DNA of 64,000 nucleotides from Azospirillum sp. B21 (GTDB taxonomy: Bacteria > Pseudomonadota > Alphaproteobacteria > Azospirillales > Azospirillaceae): NCBI RefSeq assembly GCF_008364825.1, contig NZ_VTTO01000007.1:248001-312000 (forward strand). Reading direction: 5' to 3'. The position numbers and the translations under genes were made by a program. Below are positions 45,436 to 52,737 of the stretch, piece by piece. The notes under the pieces were generated by a model. The model was not told where the DNA came from, did no database searches, and worked only from the letters and a program-made list of their open reading frames with translations. Positions within the stretch are counted from its first letter, which is position 1. Each line of letters begins with the position of its first letter.

Positions 45436-46113
45436 TCACCCCATCCCGCCCATCCGGCGCAGCGCCCCGGTCGCGACCGCCTGCAGGCCGGTGCCGCGAG
45501 AATCGCGCGGGGCGGCTACGGCGAGCGCGCCCAGCCGGTCGGCCAGCGCCCGTTCGGGTGCGCACAGTTCCTCGCACAGAGCCCGCATCTCGGCGATGGA
45601 CGGACGCCATTTCCGGCTGCGGCGCCAACTGCGGGCTGCGGCATCGATGACCCAGGCCGGGTATTCGCCCAAATCCTCGGCCCAGTCGAGCGCCATCATC
45701 CGTTCCACTTCGGGCGACAGCCCCTTGGCGGGGAAATGGCTGAGCAGCGTCAGCACGCGGCCGAGCAGATGGTCACTGTCGGCCGGGGCCAGCACCGTGA
45801 CGTACAGCTCCTCAAGGCTTTGGCGGGCGAGCGCGGCCTCGGCGGCGGTGACGCCGTCCGGCGGCGACCACAACTCGATCATGCCGTCGAAGCCGTCGTC
45901 GCCGAAGCGCGGGCGGCGGTCGGTCCGGCCCTGGGCCAGAAGCCGCTGGAGCGGCGGCGGCAGTGCGGCGTTCAGGCGGACCTGCCGAAGAGGCGCCGGC
46001 AGTGCCGGGTCGAAGGCCGCCGCCGGCGACGATGGGGACGCGGAGGATGGGGAGCGCGGCAGGGCGGTGATGGTGGCGCTTCGCTTGGGGCCGCTTTTAT
46101 TGGGTGCGGTCAT
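45436..46113 (-). CDS. Replication-accessory-like protein of unknown function beside the plasmid origin
   Basis: A 225-residue protein not recognised with certainty. The N-terminal 40 residues are low-complexity; the middle is helical (LPPPLQRLLAQGR, EAALARQSLEELYVTVLAP), and the C-terminal part has LDWAEDLGEYPAWVIDAAARS followed by RKWRPSIAEMRALCEEL, a pattern also seen in plasmid and phage helicase-loader-type proteins. It lies 12 bases downstream of the DnaT-like gene and is probably co-transcribed with it. A helicase-loading role at the nearby iteron origin is inference. Confidence 0.5.
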   Translation of the reverse strand: MTAPNKSGPKRSATITALPRSPSSASPSSPAAAFDPALPAPLRQVRLNAALPPPLQRLLAQGRTDRRPRFGDDGFDGMIELWSPPDGVTAAEAALARQSLEELYVTVLAPADSDHLLGRVLTLLSHFPAKGLSPEVERMMALDWAEDLGEYPAWVIDAAARSWRRSRKWRPSIAEMRALCEELCAPERALADRLGALAVAAPRDSRGTGLQAVATGALRRMGGMG

Positions 46114-46125
46114 CGGTCTCCCCTT

Positions 46126-46947
46126 TTACGACCAGGAGGGGGTGGTTGCGCGCTGGCGCAGTTCCGCGGCGGCGGCGGCCCAGGCGCCCAACCGCTGTTC
46201 GGCGGCGGCGGACGGACGGGTGGTTGGGGCGATCACTGTCGCAGACGGGCGGTTGCGGACGACCGGGGCCTTGCCCGCCGCGGCATCCTGCGCCAGCCAG
46301 GCCCGCCAGGCGGAGGAGACATCGCGGTAGCGGTAGCCGTGGGCCCGGCAGCGCAGGATGAACCCCTCGACATGGCGGCCGAGGTCGATTTCCGCGTGAC
46401 GGACCTTGGCCCATGCGAGGTCGTCGGCGGTCGGCATCCAGTCCTCCGGAACCGTCTGCGCCCGGCCGTGCCCGCCCGAAGCGAGCGAGTCTGGAATCTG
46501 TTTGGAATGGACCTGTTCCTGACTCGCCGGCGGACAGGGGCTGTGCATGTCCGAGTCATCCCTGTCGGCAGGCTGGACAGGGCGGGCGGAGACGGACTCC
46601 CGGTCGGAGTCTCCGGCGTTATCAAGTGGGGTGAAGCGCAGGCGGTAGAGGCAGGACAGGCGGGCGCCGTCGCGGCCGCGACGGTGCTCGACCCCGACCA
46701 GCCCGATGTCGCTCAGGCCCTGGATGATGCGGTTGATGGTGGGGCGCGAGCGCTTCAGCTTGGCGGCCAGCGTCGATTGCGACGGCCAGCACAGGCCGTC
46801 CTCGTCGGCGAAGGTGGCGAGCGCCGCGAGGACGGCGAAGCCGTCGGCGTCCAGGCCGGGATGATCCAGCCACCAGGCGGGAATCCGTCCCCACCGTCTG
46901 GTATCGGGGGGATTTGCCGCTGATGCGGACGGCGTCGGTGTGGGCAT
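46126..46947 (-). CDS. Winged-helix plus DnaT-like domain replication protein
   Basis: A 273-residue protein with an N-terminal winged helix (about 20-90: DADGFAVLAALATFADEDG, CWPSQSTLAAKLKRSRPTIN) and a C-terminal segment near 175-230 (PEDWMPTADDLAWAKVRHAE, then RDVSSAWRAWLAQD) that resembles the single-stranded-DNA-binding DnaT-like domain of phage and plasmid replisome proteins. GGAG eight bases upstream supports the start. It is transcribed away from the iteron array and the initiator gene, as expected for an origin module. Confidence 0.62.
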   Translation of the reverse strand: MPTPTPSASAANPPDTRRWGRIPAWWLDHPGLDADGFAVLAALATFADEDGLCWPSQSTLAAKLKRSRPTINRIIQGLSDIGLVGVEHRRGRDGARLSCLYRLRFTPLDNAGDSDRESVSARPVQPADRDDSDMHSPCPPASQEQVHSKQIPDSLASGGHGRAQTVPEDWMPTADDLAWAKVRHAEIDLGRHVEGFILRCRAHGYRYRDVSSAWRAWLAQDAAAGKAPVVRNRPSATVIAPTTRPSAAAEQRLGAWAAAAAELRQRATTPSWS

Positions 46948-47035
46948 GGGGAAAACTCCGCGAGGCTTGGGGCCGGCATGGATGGGGCCGGCGAACTTGG
47001 GCGAAGGATTCCGCCGGCAGCGGCATCCGTCGAAT

Positions 47036-47629
47036 CGCGGGCAAAAGGGACCGATCCGGTTGTGTCCCCTTCGCCCGCGGTTGTGTCCCATCGGCCCGCG
47101 CCTGTGTCGTCCTTGGTCGCGGATGTGTCCCCTTTGGTCGCGCTTGGCTTGCGAATCGGATTCGATCCCGTTTGCCCGCGGTTTCGCGGAGACCGGCGCC
47201 CTCCGTTCCGCCGCGGGCTATCCCGGTTGCCCGCGGTTTGAGGCCATGGTCTGCGGTCCGGCCCGCGGACTGTTGCCGCGGAGGAAGGCAGCCGGCCAGC
47301 CTCGCCGGCCGGATCTGTCCCATTTGCCCGCGTTTCGCGGTTCGGCCGGCCGCATCACGGGATTTGCTGTGTCCCCAATGCTCGCGTTTGGGAGTCCTCC
47401 GGCGCCGGGGCTGTCCCATTTGCTCGCGCTTCGTGGTCCCATGGAGGGAAGCCGCAGCCCCGAGTCTCTGTCCCATTTGCTCGCGTTTCGCCGAACGGCC
47501 GCGCGATTCGCACGGATCCGGTCTGCCCGACGCCCGCGAAGCGGCGCCAATCGGCGGCCTGCGACCGAAGCGCGGGCAAACGGGATACAGGCGCGGGCAT
47601 TTCCTACACAAACGCGGGCAAACGGGACA
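47036..47629. repeat. Iteron array, candidate plasmid replication origin
   Basis: About 14 copies of a 17-base iteron with consensus TGTCCC(A/C)TTTGC(C/T)CGCG. Plus-orientation copies start at 47063, 47084, 47105, 47126, 47164, 47219, 47316, 47370, 47412 and 47469. Minus-orientation copies lie at 47036-47052, 47571-47587, 47592-47608 (degenerate) and 47613-47629. The first four plus copies are spaced by exactly 21 bases. The array fills the 46948-47714 gap, which has no supported gene, between divergent replication genes; minus copies flank the plus block and could serve initiator autoregulation. No clear AT-rich unwinding element was seen. Confidence 0.85.
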
Positions 47630-47714
47630 CAGGTCTGCGGGCGGACTCCGCCCTGCCGGTTGCCTCCCTTCGACGGCACCTCCTATCGTGGCCTTTGGCG
47701 AGGAGGGATGAGCC

Positions 47715-48905
47715 ATGAGCAAGGCGAACGCGGTCCAACTGACTCTGTTCGAGATGGAGGACCGCAGTCAGTCCCATATGATCGCGCTTTACGACACGGC
47801 GCCGCGATTCGTCTTCGTGTCCAAAGGCCGGGGGACGGAGCCGGAGTTGCCGGCCGCCAACGCGTTCGTCCAGTCGGTCCACAAGGAGTTTCCCTTCAAG
47901 GACGCCCTGTTCACGCTGACCCTGCAGCCCGCCCGCATCTACCGCCCGGCCAAACCCGGCCCCGGCGAGGATCCGGCCGACAAGCGCATGGTCGAGTATG
48001 AGGTGTTCCCGTCGGAGCGCGAGCAGATCGTCGAGCAGGTGGTCCGCCGCCTCGCCATGGACCGCTCGCGGCTGTCGCTGATGGGCGACAAGCAGGACCG
48101 GGTGCGTGTCCATTTCTCGCTCTATGAAATCCGGCGGGAGCTGCGCGCGGTCAACCGCACCATGGACACGGCGGAAATCCGCGAGGCGCTGGAGATCCTG
48201 GCCCGTACCCGCATGATCATCAGCAAGGTGCCGGAGAGCGGCCGCAAGTCGGCGCGGCCCGTCCTGGAATCCTCGGTCTTCCCGACGCTCTACATCCGCC
48301 CGCGCACCGGCGAGGGCGGCGAGGAGGACGAGAACGACACCTATCTGGAGTTCAACGCGCTGGTCGCCTCGGCCATCCGCAACCTGGAATTCAAGCCGAT
48401 CTCCTACCAGTGGATCATGCGGCTGAAGAGCCCGGTGGCGCGCTGGCTCTACAACCGGCTGTCGATCGAATATGGCGACCTCGATCTGGCCCGCCTGCCC
48501 GACGGGGTGCACAGCGTGCCGCCGATGATCCTGTCGGCCGACGACATCATCAACAACAGCGGCATGAACGAGTGGAGCCGGCGGCGCGACACGCTGCGCA
48601 CCGTGACCTCCGCCGTCGATTCCCTGGTCGAGGAGGGCATCCTCGACAGGGTGGAAAAGACGGTGTCGAAGGACGGGCGGCGCATCAACGACATCGAATA
48701 CATCATGATGCCGAGCCAGAAATTCCTGGATCAGGTCCGCCGCGGCAACGACGTGCAGGAGGCGAACGCCGCCACCTACCGCGCCATCGCCGGCAGCGAC
48801 GAGCGCCCGAAGGAGTTCCTGCCCATCACCCCCGGCCAGAGCGTCGAGGTCCGCCGCCGCCGCGGCAATCTGCTGGGCGCCCGCTCCGGCCAAGGCGAAG
48901 GCTGA
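47715..48905 (+). CDS. repA: Plasmid/chromid replication initiator protein (RepA-like)
   Basis: A 396-residue protein that most likely binds the upstream iterons and opens the origin. It has a central region resembling winged-helix initiators (FSLYEIRRELRAVNR, AEIREALEILARTRMIISKV, then SYQWIMRLKSPVARWLYNRL) and a second winged-helix-like part (LRTVTSAVDSLVEEGILDRV). The iteron array ends 85 bases upstream, with AGGAGGG ahead of the ATG. No partition genes (parA/parB) lie in the window, so this is not a RepABC module. Initiator function is inferred from the iterons and fold-like features rather than from a recognised signature motif. Confidence 0.75.
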   Translation: MSKANAVQLTLFEMEDRSQSHMIALYDTAPRFVFVSKGRGTEPELPAANAFVQSVHKEFPFKDALFTLTLQPARIYRPAKPGPGEDPADKRMVEYEVFPSEREQIVEQVVRRLAMDRSRLSLMGDKQDRVRVHFSLYEIRRELRAVNRTMDTAEIREALEILARTRMIISKVPESGRKSARPVLESSVFPTLYIRPRTGEGGEEDENDTYLEFNALVASAIRNLEFKPISYQWIMRLKSPVARWLYNRLSIEYGDLDLARLPDGVHSVPPMILSADDIINNSGMNEWSRRRDTLRTVTSAVDSLVEEGILDRVEKTVSKDGRRINDIEYIMMPSQKFLDQVRRGNDVQEANAATYRAIAGSDERPKEFLPITPGQSVEVRRRRGNLLGARSGQGEG

Positions 48906-49018
48906 CCCATCCTCACGCGTCGGCGCATCGCTTTTCGACATCTGCTCTAATCGGGCGCCCATGGCGGACAACTGTCGGACATTGCCGCCGGACGAGCGAA
49001 TGATGCGGAGGATGAGCG

Positions 49019-49579
49019 ATGCGGACGTCCGAGGGACGCAGCGAAAAGGAAAAGATGCTGGCCGGCGATCTCTATGACGCCTCGGCCCCGGAGATCCAGG
49101 CCGACCAAGCCGCCGCCAAGGAGTGGATGGTCCGCTACAATGCCGCACTCGCGCTGCCGCCCGGCGAAAGGCGCAAACTTCTGCTGGAGCGCTTCGCCGC
49201 GGTGGGCGAAGGGGCGGTCATCCGCCCGCCCTTCCATTGCGACTATGGCTACAACATCAACCTCGGCGCCGGGGTCTTTCTCAACTTCAACTGCGTCATC
49301 CTGGACGTCGTCGCGGTGAGCATCGGCGACAAGACGCAGATCGGGCCGGGAGTCCAGATCCTGACCGCCGACCATCCGCGCGACTTCGCCGCGAGGGAAG
49401 CCGGGCTGGAGTTCGGGCGGCCCATCCATATCGGCCGCAATGTCTGGATCGGCGGCGGCGCGCTGATCCTGCCCGGCGTCACCATCGGCGACGATGCCAT
49501 CGTCGGCGCCGGCAGCGTGGTGACGCGCGACGTTCCGGCCGGCGCGACGGTGATGGGAAACCCGGCGCGGATCCGGTGA
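49019..49579 (+). CDS. Sugar O-acetyltransferase (Maa/NodL family)
   Basis: A 186-residue left-handed beta-helix acetyltransferase. The N-terminal Maa segment (KEKMLAGDLYDASAPEIQAD) is followed by hexapeptide repeats with the catalytic His in LTADHPRD and the acetyl-CoA loop GRNVWIGGGALILPGVTIG. It transfers acetyl from acetyl-CoA to a sugar or chitooligosaccharide-like acceptor. GGAGG seven bases upstream fixes the start. It stands alone between the replication module and the accessory region. Confidence 0.88.
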   Translation: MRTSEGRSEKEKMLAGDLYDASAPEIQADQAAAKEWMVRYNAALALPPGERRKLLLERFAAVGEGAVIRPPFHCDYGYNINLGAGVFLNFNCVILDVVAVSIGDKTQIGPGVQILTADHPRDFAAREAGLEFGRPIHIGRNVWIGGGALILPGVTIGDDAIVGAGSVVTRDVPAGATVMGNPARIR

Positions 49580-49914
49580 TCCGTTTCCTCGCGGGCGGGG
49601 TGTCGCCGGACCGGTGGCGGCACCCCGTTCCGGCGGAGGGTCCAGCCGCCGGTGCCGGTGCTTCTCCATCCGATTCATATCCAAATATTACGAAGTAATC
49701 CTCCCTTTGCCGTAAAGCGGAAAATGACCTCTACGGGATGGTTGTTTTTCTTCTGTCACATCATAGAATAAAACGATCGTGGCCGGTCGTTCAGATAATA
49801 AATAATTCGAAACAACTCGCGGCGGAAATCAACGCCGCATGTCTTTCAAAAGTCCCGAAATGCACCCTGTCGTCAAGGCGGGTCCAAGGGGATTTTGCCA
49901 GGGAGGATGCCGCC
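49580..49914. other. AT-rich intergenic region
   Basis: No gene is supported. The stretch from about 49675 to 49835 is markedly AT-richer than its surroundings (TTCATATCCAAATATTACG, GTTGTTTTTCTTCTGTCACA, AGATAATAAATAATTCG), unlike most of the window. It could be a promoter for the following gene or a mark of horizontally acquired DNA. A longer in-frame start for the next gene at 49738 lies inside it but lacks a ribosome site. Confidence 0.6.
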
Positions 49915-51459
49915 ATGCGAGAAACGCAGTCCGGTTCACTGCGCCGTTTTCTGCATCGTGCCTATGTTCTCCGACACGGAGGCAGATGGGAAAGCGCACG
50001 CTCTTTACTTCCCATCACAGGCGGCGTCCGGCCTTGTTTTGCCGTACTGGGTGTTCTTGCGCTTCCCCTTCAACCGGCCGATGTGTCCGCGCGGCTCAAT
50101 TCCGATGCCTTCGGAACCGGCTGCTGCCTCGTGTGGACCGGCGCGGCGGAGGGGCCGGCGGACAACACGCTGGAATCCTGGCTCGGCACGCGGGAGAAGG
50201 CACCTGCCCCCATGCCGCAGGCGGAGGCGACCCCCACCCGGACGACGGTGATCCAGAAGGGAAACGAGGCGGAGACGGATTGGCGGCTGATCCCCTTCAT
50301 AGCCGCACAGGCATCCGGCGGAATTCCGGGACAGCCGACCCTGCTGTCCATCGCCGTCACCTCGCCCTATGGGCAGCCGAACCCGCAGCATGAGGCGATC
50401 ACCTATGTGCTGATCGACGATCTGCCACCGGGGACCACCCTGTCGAGCGGCGACAAGATCGCCGACGACACGTGGCGGGTGCGGTTGGAGGAGCTGCCCG
50501 GTCTCACCATGACTCTGCCGCCCGAGACGGCGGGCAGTGTGACGCTGCACCTCACCGCGGTGACCGATCACGGCGGCGGCGTGATCGCCAAGCAGGCCCG
50601 GGATCTGACGATACCCATCCTGCCGACGGTCACCGAGACCGCCGCGGCCGACAGCGCCGCCACGCCGGAACCGGGCGGCACCCCGCCACCCGCCCAGGGC
50701 GGCTCGTCGCAGAGCATCGAGACCGCAGCGCTTGCCGACAGGACGGAACCGGATTCGGCGGCATCCGGACAGTCGGGCCCGCAGGCCATGCCGGAGCCGA
50801 CGGAAGGCGAGGCCAACGCGCCCGCGCCAGACCCCGTGCCTGGACCGGTCGCCGATGCGCCACTTGAACCGCCACCGGAACAGACGGTCGAGGCGGCAAT
50901 CGAACCGACATCGGCACCTTCACCGGAAGTGACCGCCGAACCGCCGGTCGTTGCCGCCACCCCGCCGCCCGCCGATGCGCCGGTGGCCGTTCAGCCGGCC
51001 GCGGCTTCCCCGTCCTCGCCCCCTGCCCCGCCGGAGCCGGCGGTCATCGCCCCCCTCACCACGGTCGCCGTGGCGGCCCTTCCGCCGGCTGCCGCCCCGC
51101 CGCCGGCCCCGGAGCGGGCGCAGCCGCGGGAGGCGGCGGTGCAGCGCCCGGCGCGGCTTCCGTCCGCCGTTGCCGAGACGACGCTGATGAAGAGGGGCGA
51201 CGACCTGTTCGCGCAGGGCGATCTGGCGGGGGCGCGGCTCTATTACGAGATGGTCGCCGAGACCGGCAATGCGGCGGCGGCCCTGGCGCTCGGCCGGACG
51301 CACGATCCGCTGATCCACGAACGGCTGCGCGTCCGCGGGCTTCCGCCCGATCCCGAACAAGCCGCCGCCTGGTATCGACGGGCGGTCGCCGCCGGCAGCG
51401 GCGACGCGGAACAGCAACTGCAAAAGCTGACAGTCTGGCTCGCCGGCAAATCCAGGTAG
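49915..51459 (+). CDS. Ig-like / Pro-rich linker / Sel1-like repeat protein
   Basis: A 514-residue protein that I do not recognise as a named family. A possible hydrophobic N-terminal segment (around residues 36-50) is followed by a cadherin-like Ig domain (IDDLPPGTTLSSGDKIADDT, LEELPGLTMTLPP, VTLHLTAVTD), a long Pro/Ala/Glu linker (about 230-400) and a C-terminal Sel1/TPR-like pair (MKRGDDLFAQGDLAGARLYY, GNAAAALALGRTHDP, PEQAAAWYRRAVAAGSGDAE). This suggests an envelope protein with a scaffold tail. GGGAGG before the ATG supports the start. A TAXI binding protein gene follows 31 bases later and is probably in the same operon. Confidence 0.75.
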   Translation: MRETQSGSLRRFLHRAYVLRHGGRWESARSLLPITGGVRPCFAVLGVLALPLQPADVSARLNSDAFGTGCCLVWTGAAEGPADNTLESWLGTREKAPAPMPQAEATPTRTTVIQKGNEAETDWRLIPFIAAQASGGIPGQPTLLSIAVTSPYGQPNPQHEAITYVLIDDLPPGTTLSSGDKIADDTWRVRLEELPGLTMTLPPETAGSVTLHLTAVTDHGGGVIAKQARDLTIPILPTVTETAAADSAATPEPGGTPPPAQGGSSQSIETAALADRTEPDSAASGQSGPQAMPEPTEGEANAPAPDPVPGPVADAPLEPPPEQTVEAAIEPTSAPSPEVTAEPPVVAATPPPADAPVAVQPAAASPSSPPAPPEPAVIAPLTTVAVAALPPAAAPPPAPERAQPREAAVQRPARLPSAVAETTLMKRGDDLFAQGDLAGARLYYEMVAETGNAAAALALGRTHDPLIHERLRVRGLPPDPEQAAAWYRRAVAAGSGDAEQQLQKLTVWLAGKSR

Positions 51460-51490
51460 CAAGATTTCGGGAACCAGGGAGGGAGCCAAC

Positions 51491-52495
51491 ATGAAGGCAT
51501 CGATTGTCCGCGTTCTTCTTTTGGGAGCCTGCCTGTTCGCGGGCGCCGTTTCTCCGGCATATGCTGCCGATCCGCGCGGCGTCAGTGCCAATGGCGGGAC
51601 CGTCGGGATCGTCTCGGGCGGGGTCGAGGGGACCTATGTGCGCATCGCCGCCGATCTGGCCGCGGTGCTCGACGACGGAGACGCATTGCGCGTCCTGCCG
51701 ATGCTGGGCAAGGGGTCGGTCCAGAACCTGAAGGACATCGTTCTGCTGAAGGGGATCGACGTCGGCATCGTGCAGTCCGACGTGCTGGCCTATGCCAAGC
51801 GGGAACGGCTTCTGCCCAACCTGGACCGGCGCGTCAAATTCATCACCAAGCTCTACAACGAGGAAATGCACATCCTGGCAGCGCCCGACGTGACGCGCAT
51901 CGAGGATCTCGCCGGGCGCAAGGTGAACTTCGACGTGCAGGGAAGCGGCACGCACATGACGGCGTCGCTGGTCTTCGGCATGCTGGGCATCAAGGTGGAG
52001 CCGCAGGGCAACGACCAGTCCCTGGCGCTGGAGAAGCTGCGGCGGGGCGAGATCGCGGCCATGGCCTATGTCGCCGGCAAGCCGACCCGCCTGTTCCGCG
52101 ACCTAAAGGCGGGCGACGGCCTGCATTTCCTGTCGATCCCGATGAGCGCTTCCCTGCTCGACACCTATCTGCCCTCGCGCCTGACCAGTGCGGATTATGA
52201 AGGGCTCATCAAGCCCGGCGAACAGGTCGACACCGTCGCCGTCGGCGCAGTCATGGCCGTCTATGGCTGGGAACGCGACCTGGAGCGGCACCGCAAGGTC
52301 GCCCGCTTCGTCGATGCCTTCTTCGGCAGGTTCGACGAGTTCCTGAAGCCGCCGCGTCATCCGAAATGGAAGGAGGTCAATCTGGCCGCCGACGTGCCCG
52401 GCTGGACCCGCTTCGAGCCCGCCGAGCGGTGGCTTCGCCAGGGAACGGCCGGGAATGAGCCGCAACCCGCCGCCCAATCCGCCGCCGCCAATTAG
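51491..52495 (+). CDS. Orphan TAXI-family TRAP solute-binding protein
   Basis: A 334-residue periplasmic binding protein with a signal peptide ending at AYAAD, the TAXI start TVGIVSGGVEGTYVRIAADL, DVGIVQSDVLAYAKRER, LAGRKVNFDVQGSGTHMTAS and PMLGKGSVQNLKD. No TRAP membrane subunits lie nearby. The UAG stop is followed in frame by 21 more sense codons (EEFRTFVEQRGVQPQQANSP, then Q and a stop at 52559-52561) that look like an authentic C-terminal tail, so the protein may be slightly truncated or read through. Confidence 0.85.
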   Translation: MKASIVRVLLLGACLFAGAVSPAYAADPRGVSANGGTVGIVSGGVEGTYVRIAADLAAVLDDGDALRVLPMLGKGSVQNLKDIVLLKGIDVGIVQSDVLAYAKRERLLPNLDRRVKFITKLYNEEMHILAAPDVTRIEDLAGRKVNFDVQGSGTHMTASLVFGMLGIKVEPQGNDQSLALEKLRRGEIAAMAYVAGKPTRLFRDLKAGDGLHFLSIPMSASLLDTYLPSRLTSADYEGLIKPGEQVDTVAVGAVMAVYGWERDLERHRKVARFVDAFFGRFDEFLKPPRHPKWKEVNLAADVPGWTRFEPAERWLRQGTAGNEPQPAAQSAAAN

Positions 52496-52737
52496 GAGGA
52501 GTTCCGCACCTTCGTCGAACAGCGCGGCGTCCAGCCCCAGCAGGCGAACTCGCCGCAATAGGCGGGTTCAGGACGGGATCGCGGGATGCGGGGGGATTGC
52601 CCAACACACGGCACGGGCCTATGGACGGCCGGCGGATACCCTCCCGACGAGCGAAGCCGGTCCCGTGTCGGGCTTCCCCGCGGCCTTAGCCTGTACTACT
52701 CTGTTACAGAGAAAAGGCGGACCGGATTTCCCCTATC
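52496..52737. promoter_or_regulatory. Leader of the TIR-NB-ARC-TPR gene
   Basis: After the in-frame tail codons of the TAXI gene (to 52561), the region holds a short inverted repeat CTGTA-N9-TACAG (52691-52709) close to the start of the TIR gene and no further gene. No obvious Shine-Dalgarno sequence precedes that ATG. Confidence 0.4.

Noticed and set aside
47036..47629. Iteron region considered as a CRISPR array
   Set aside because: Repeats are only 17 bases, irregularly spaced, in both orientations and adjacent to an initiator gene.
47715..48905. RepC of a RepABC module
   Set aside because: No parA/parB genes precede it and the upstream DNA is an iteron array, which is atypical of repABC replicons.
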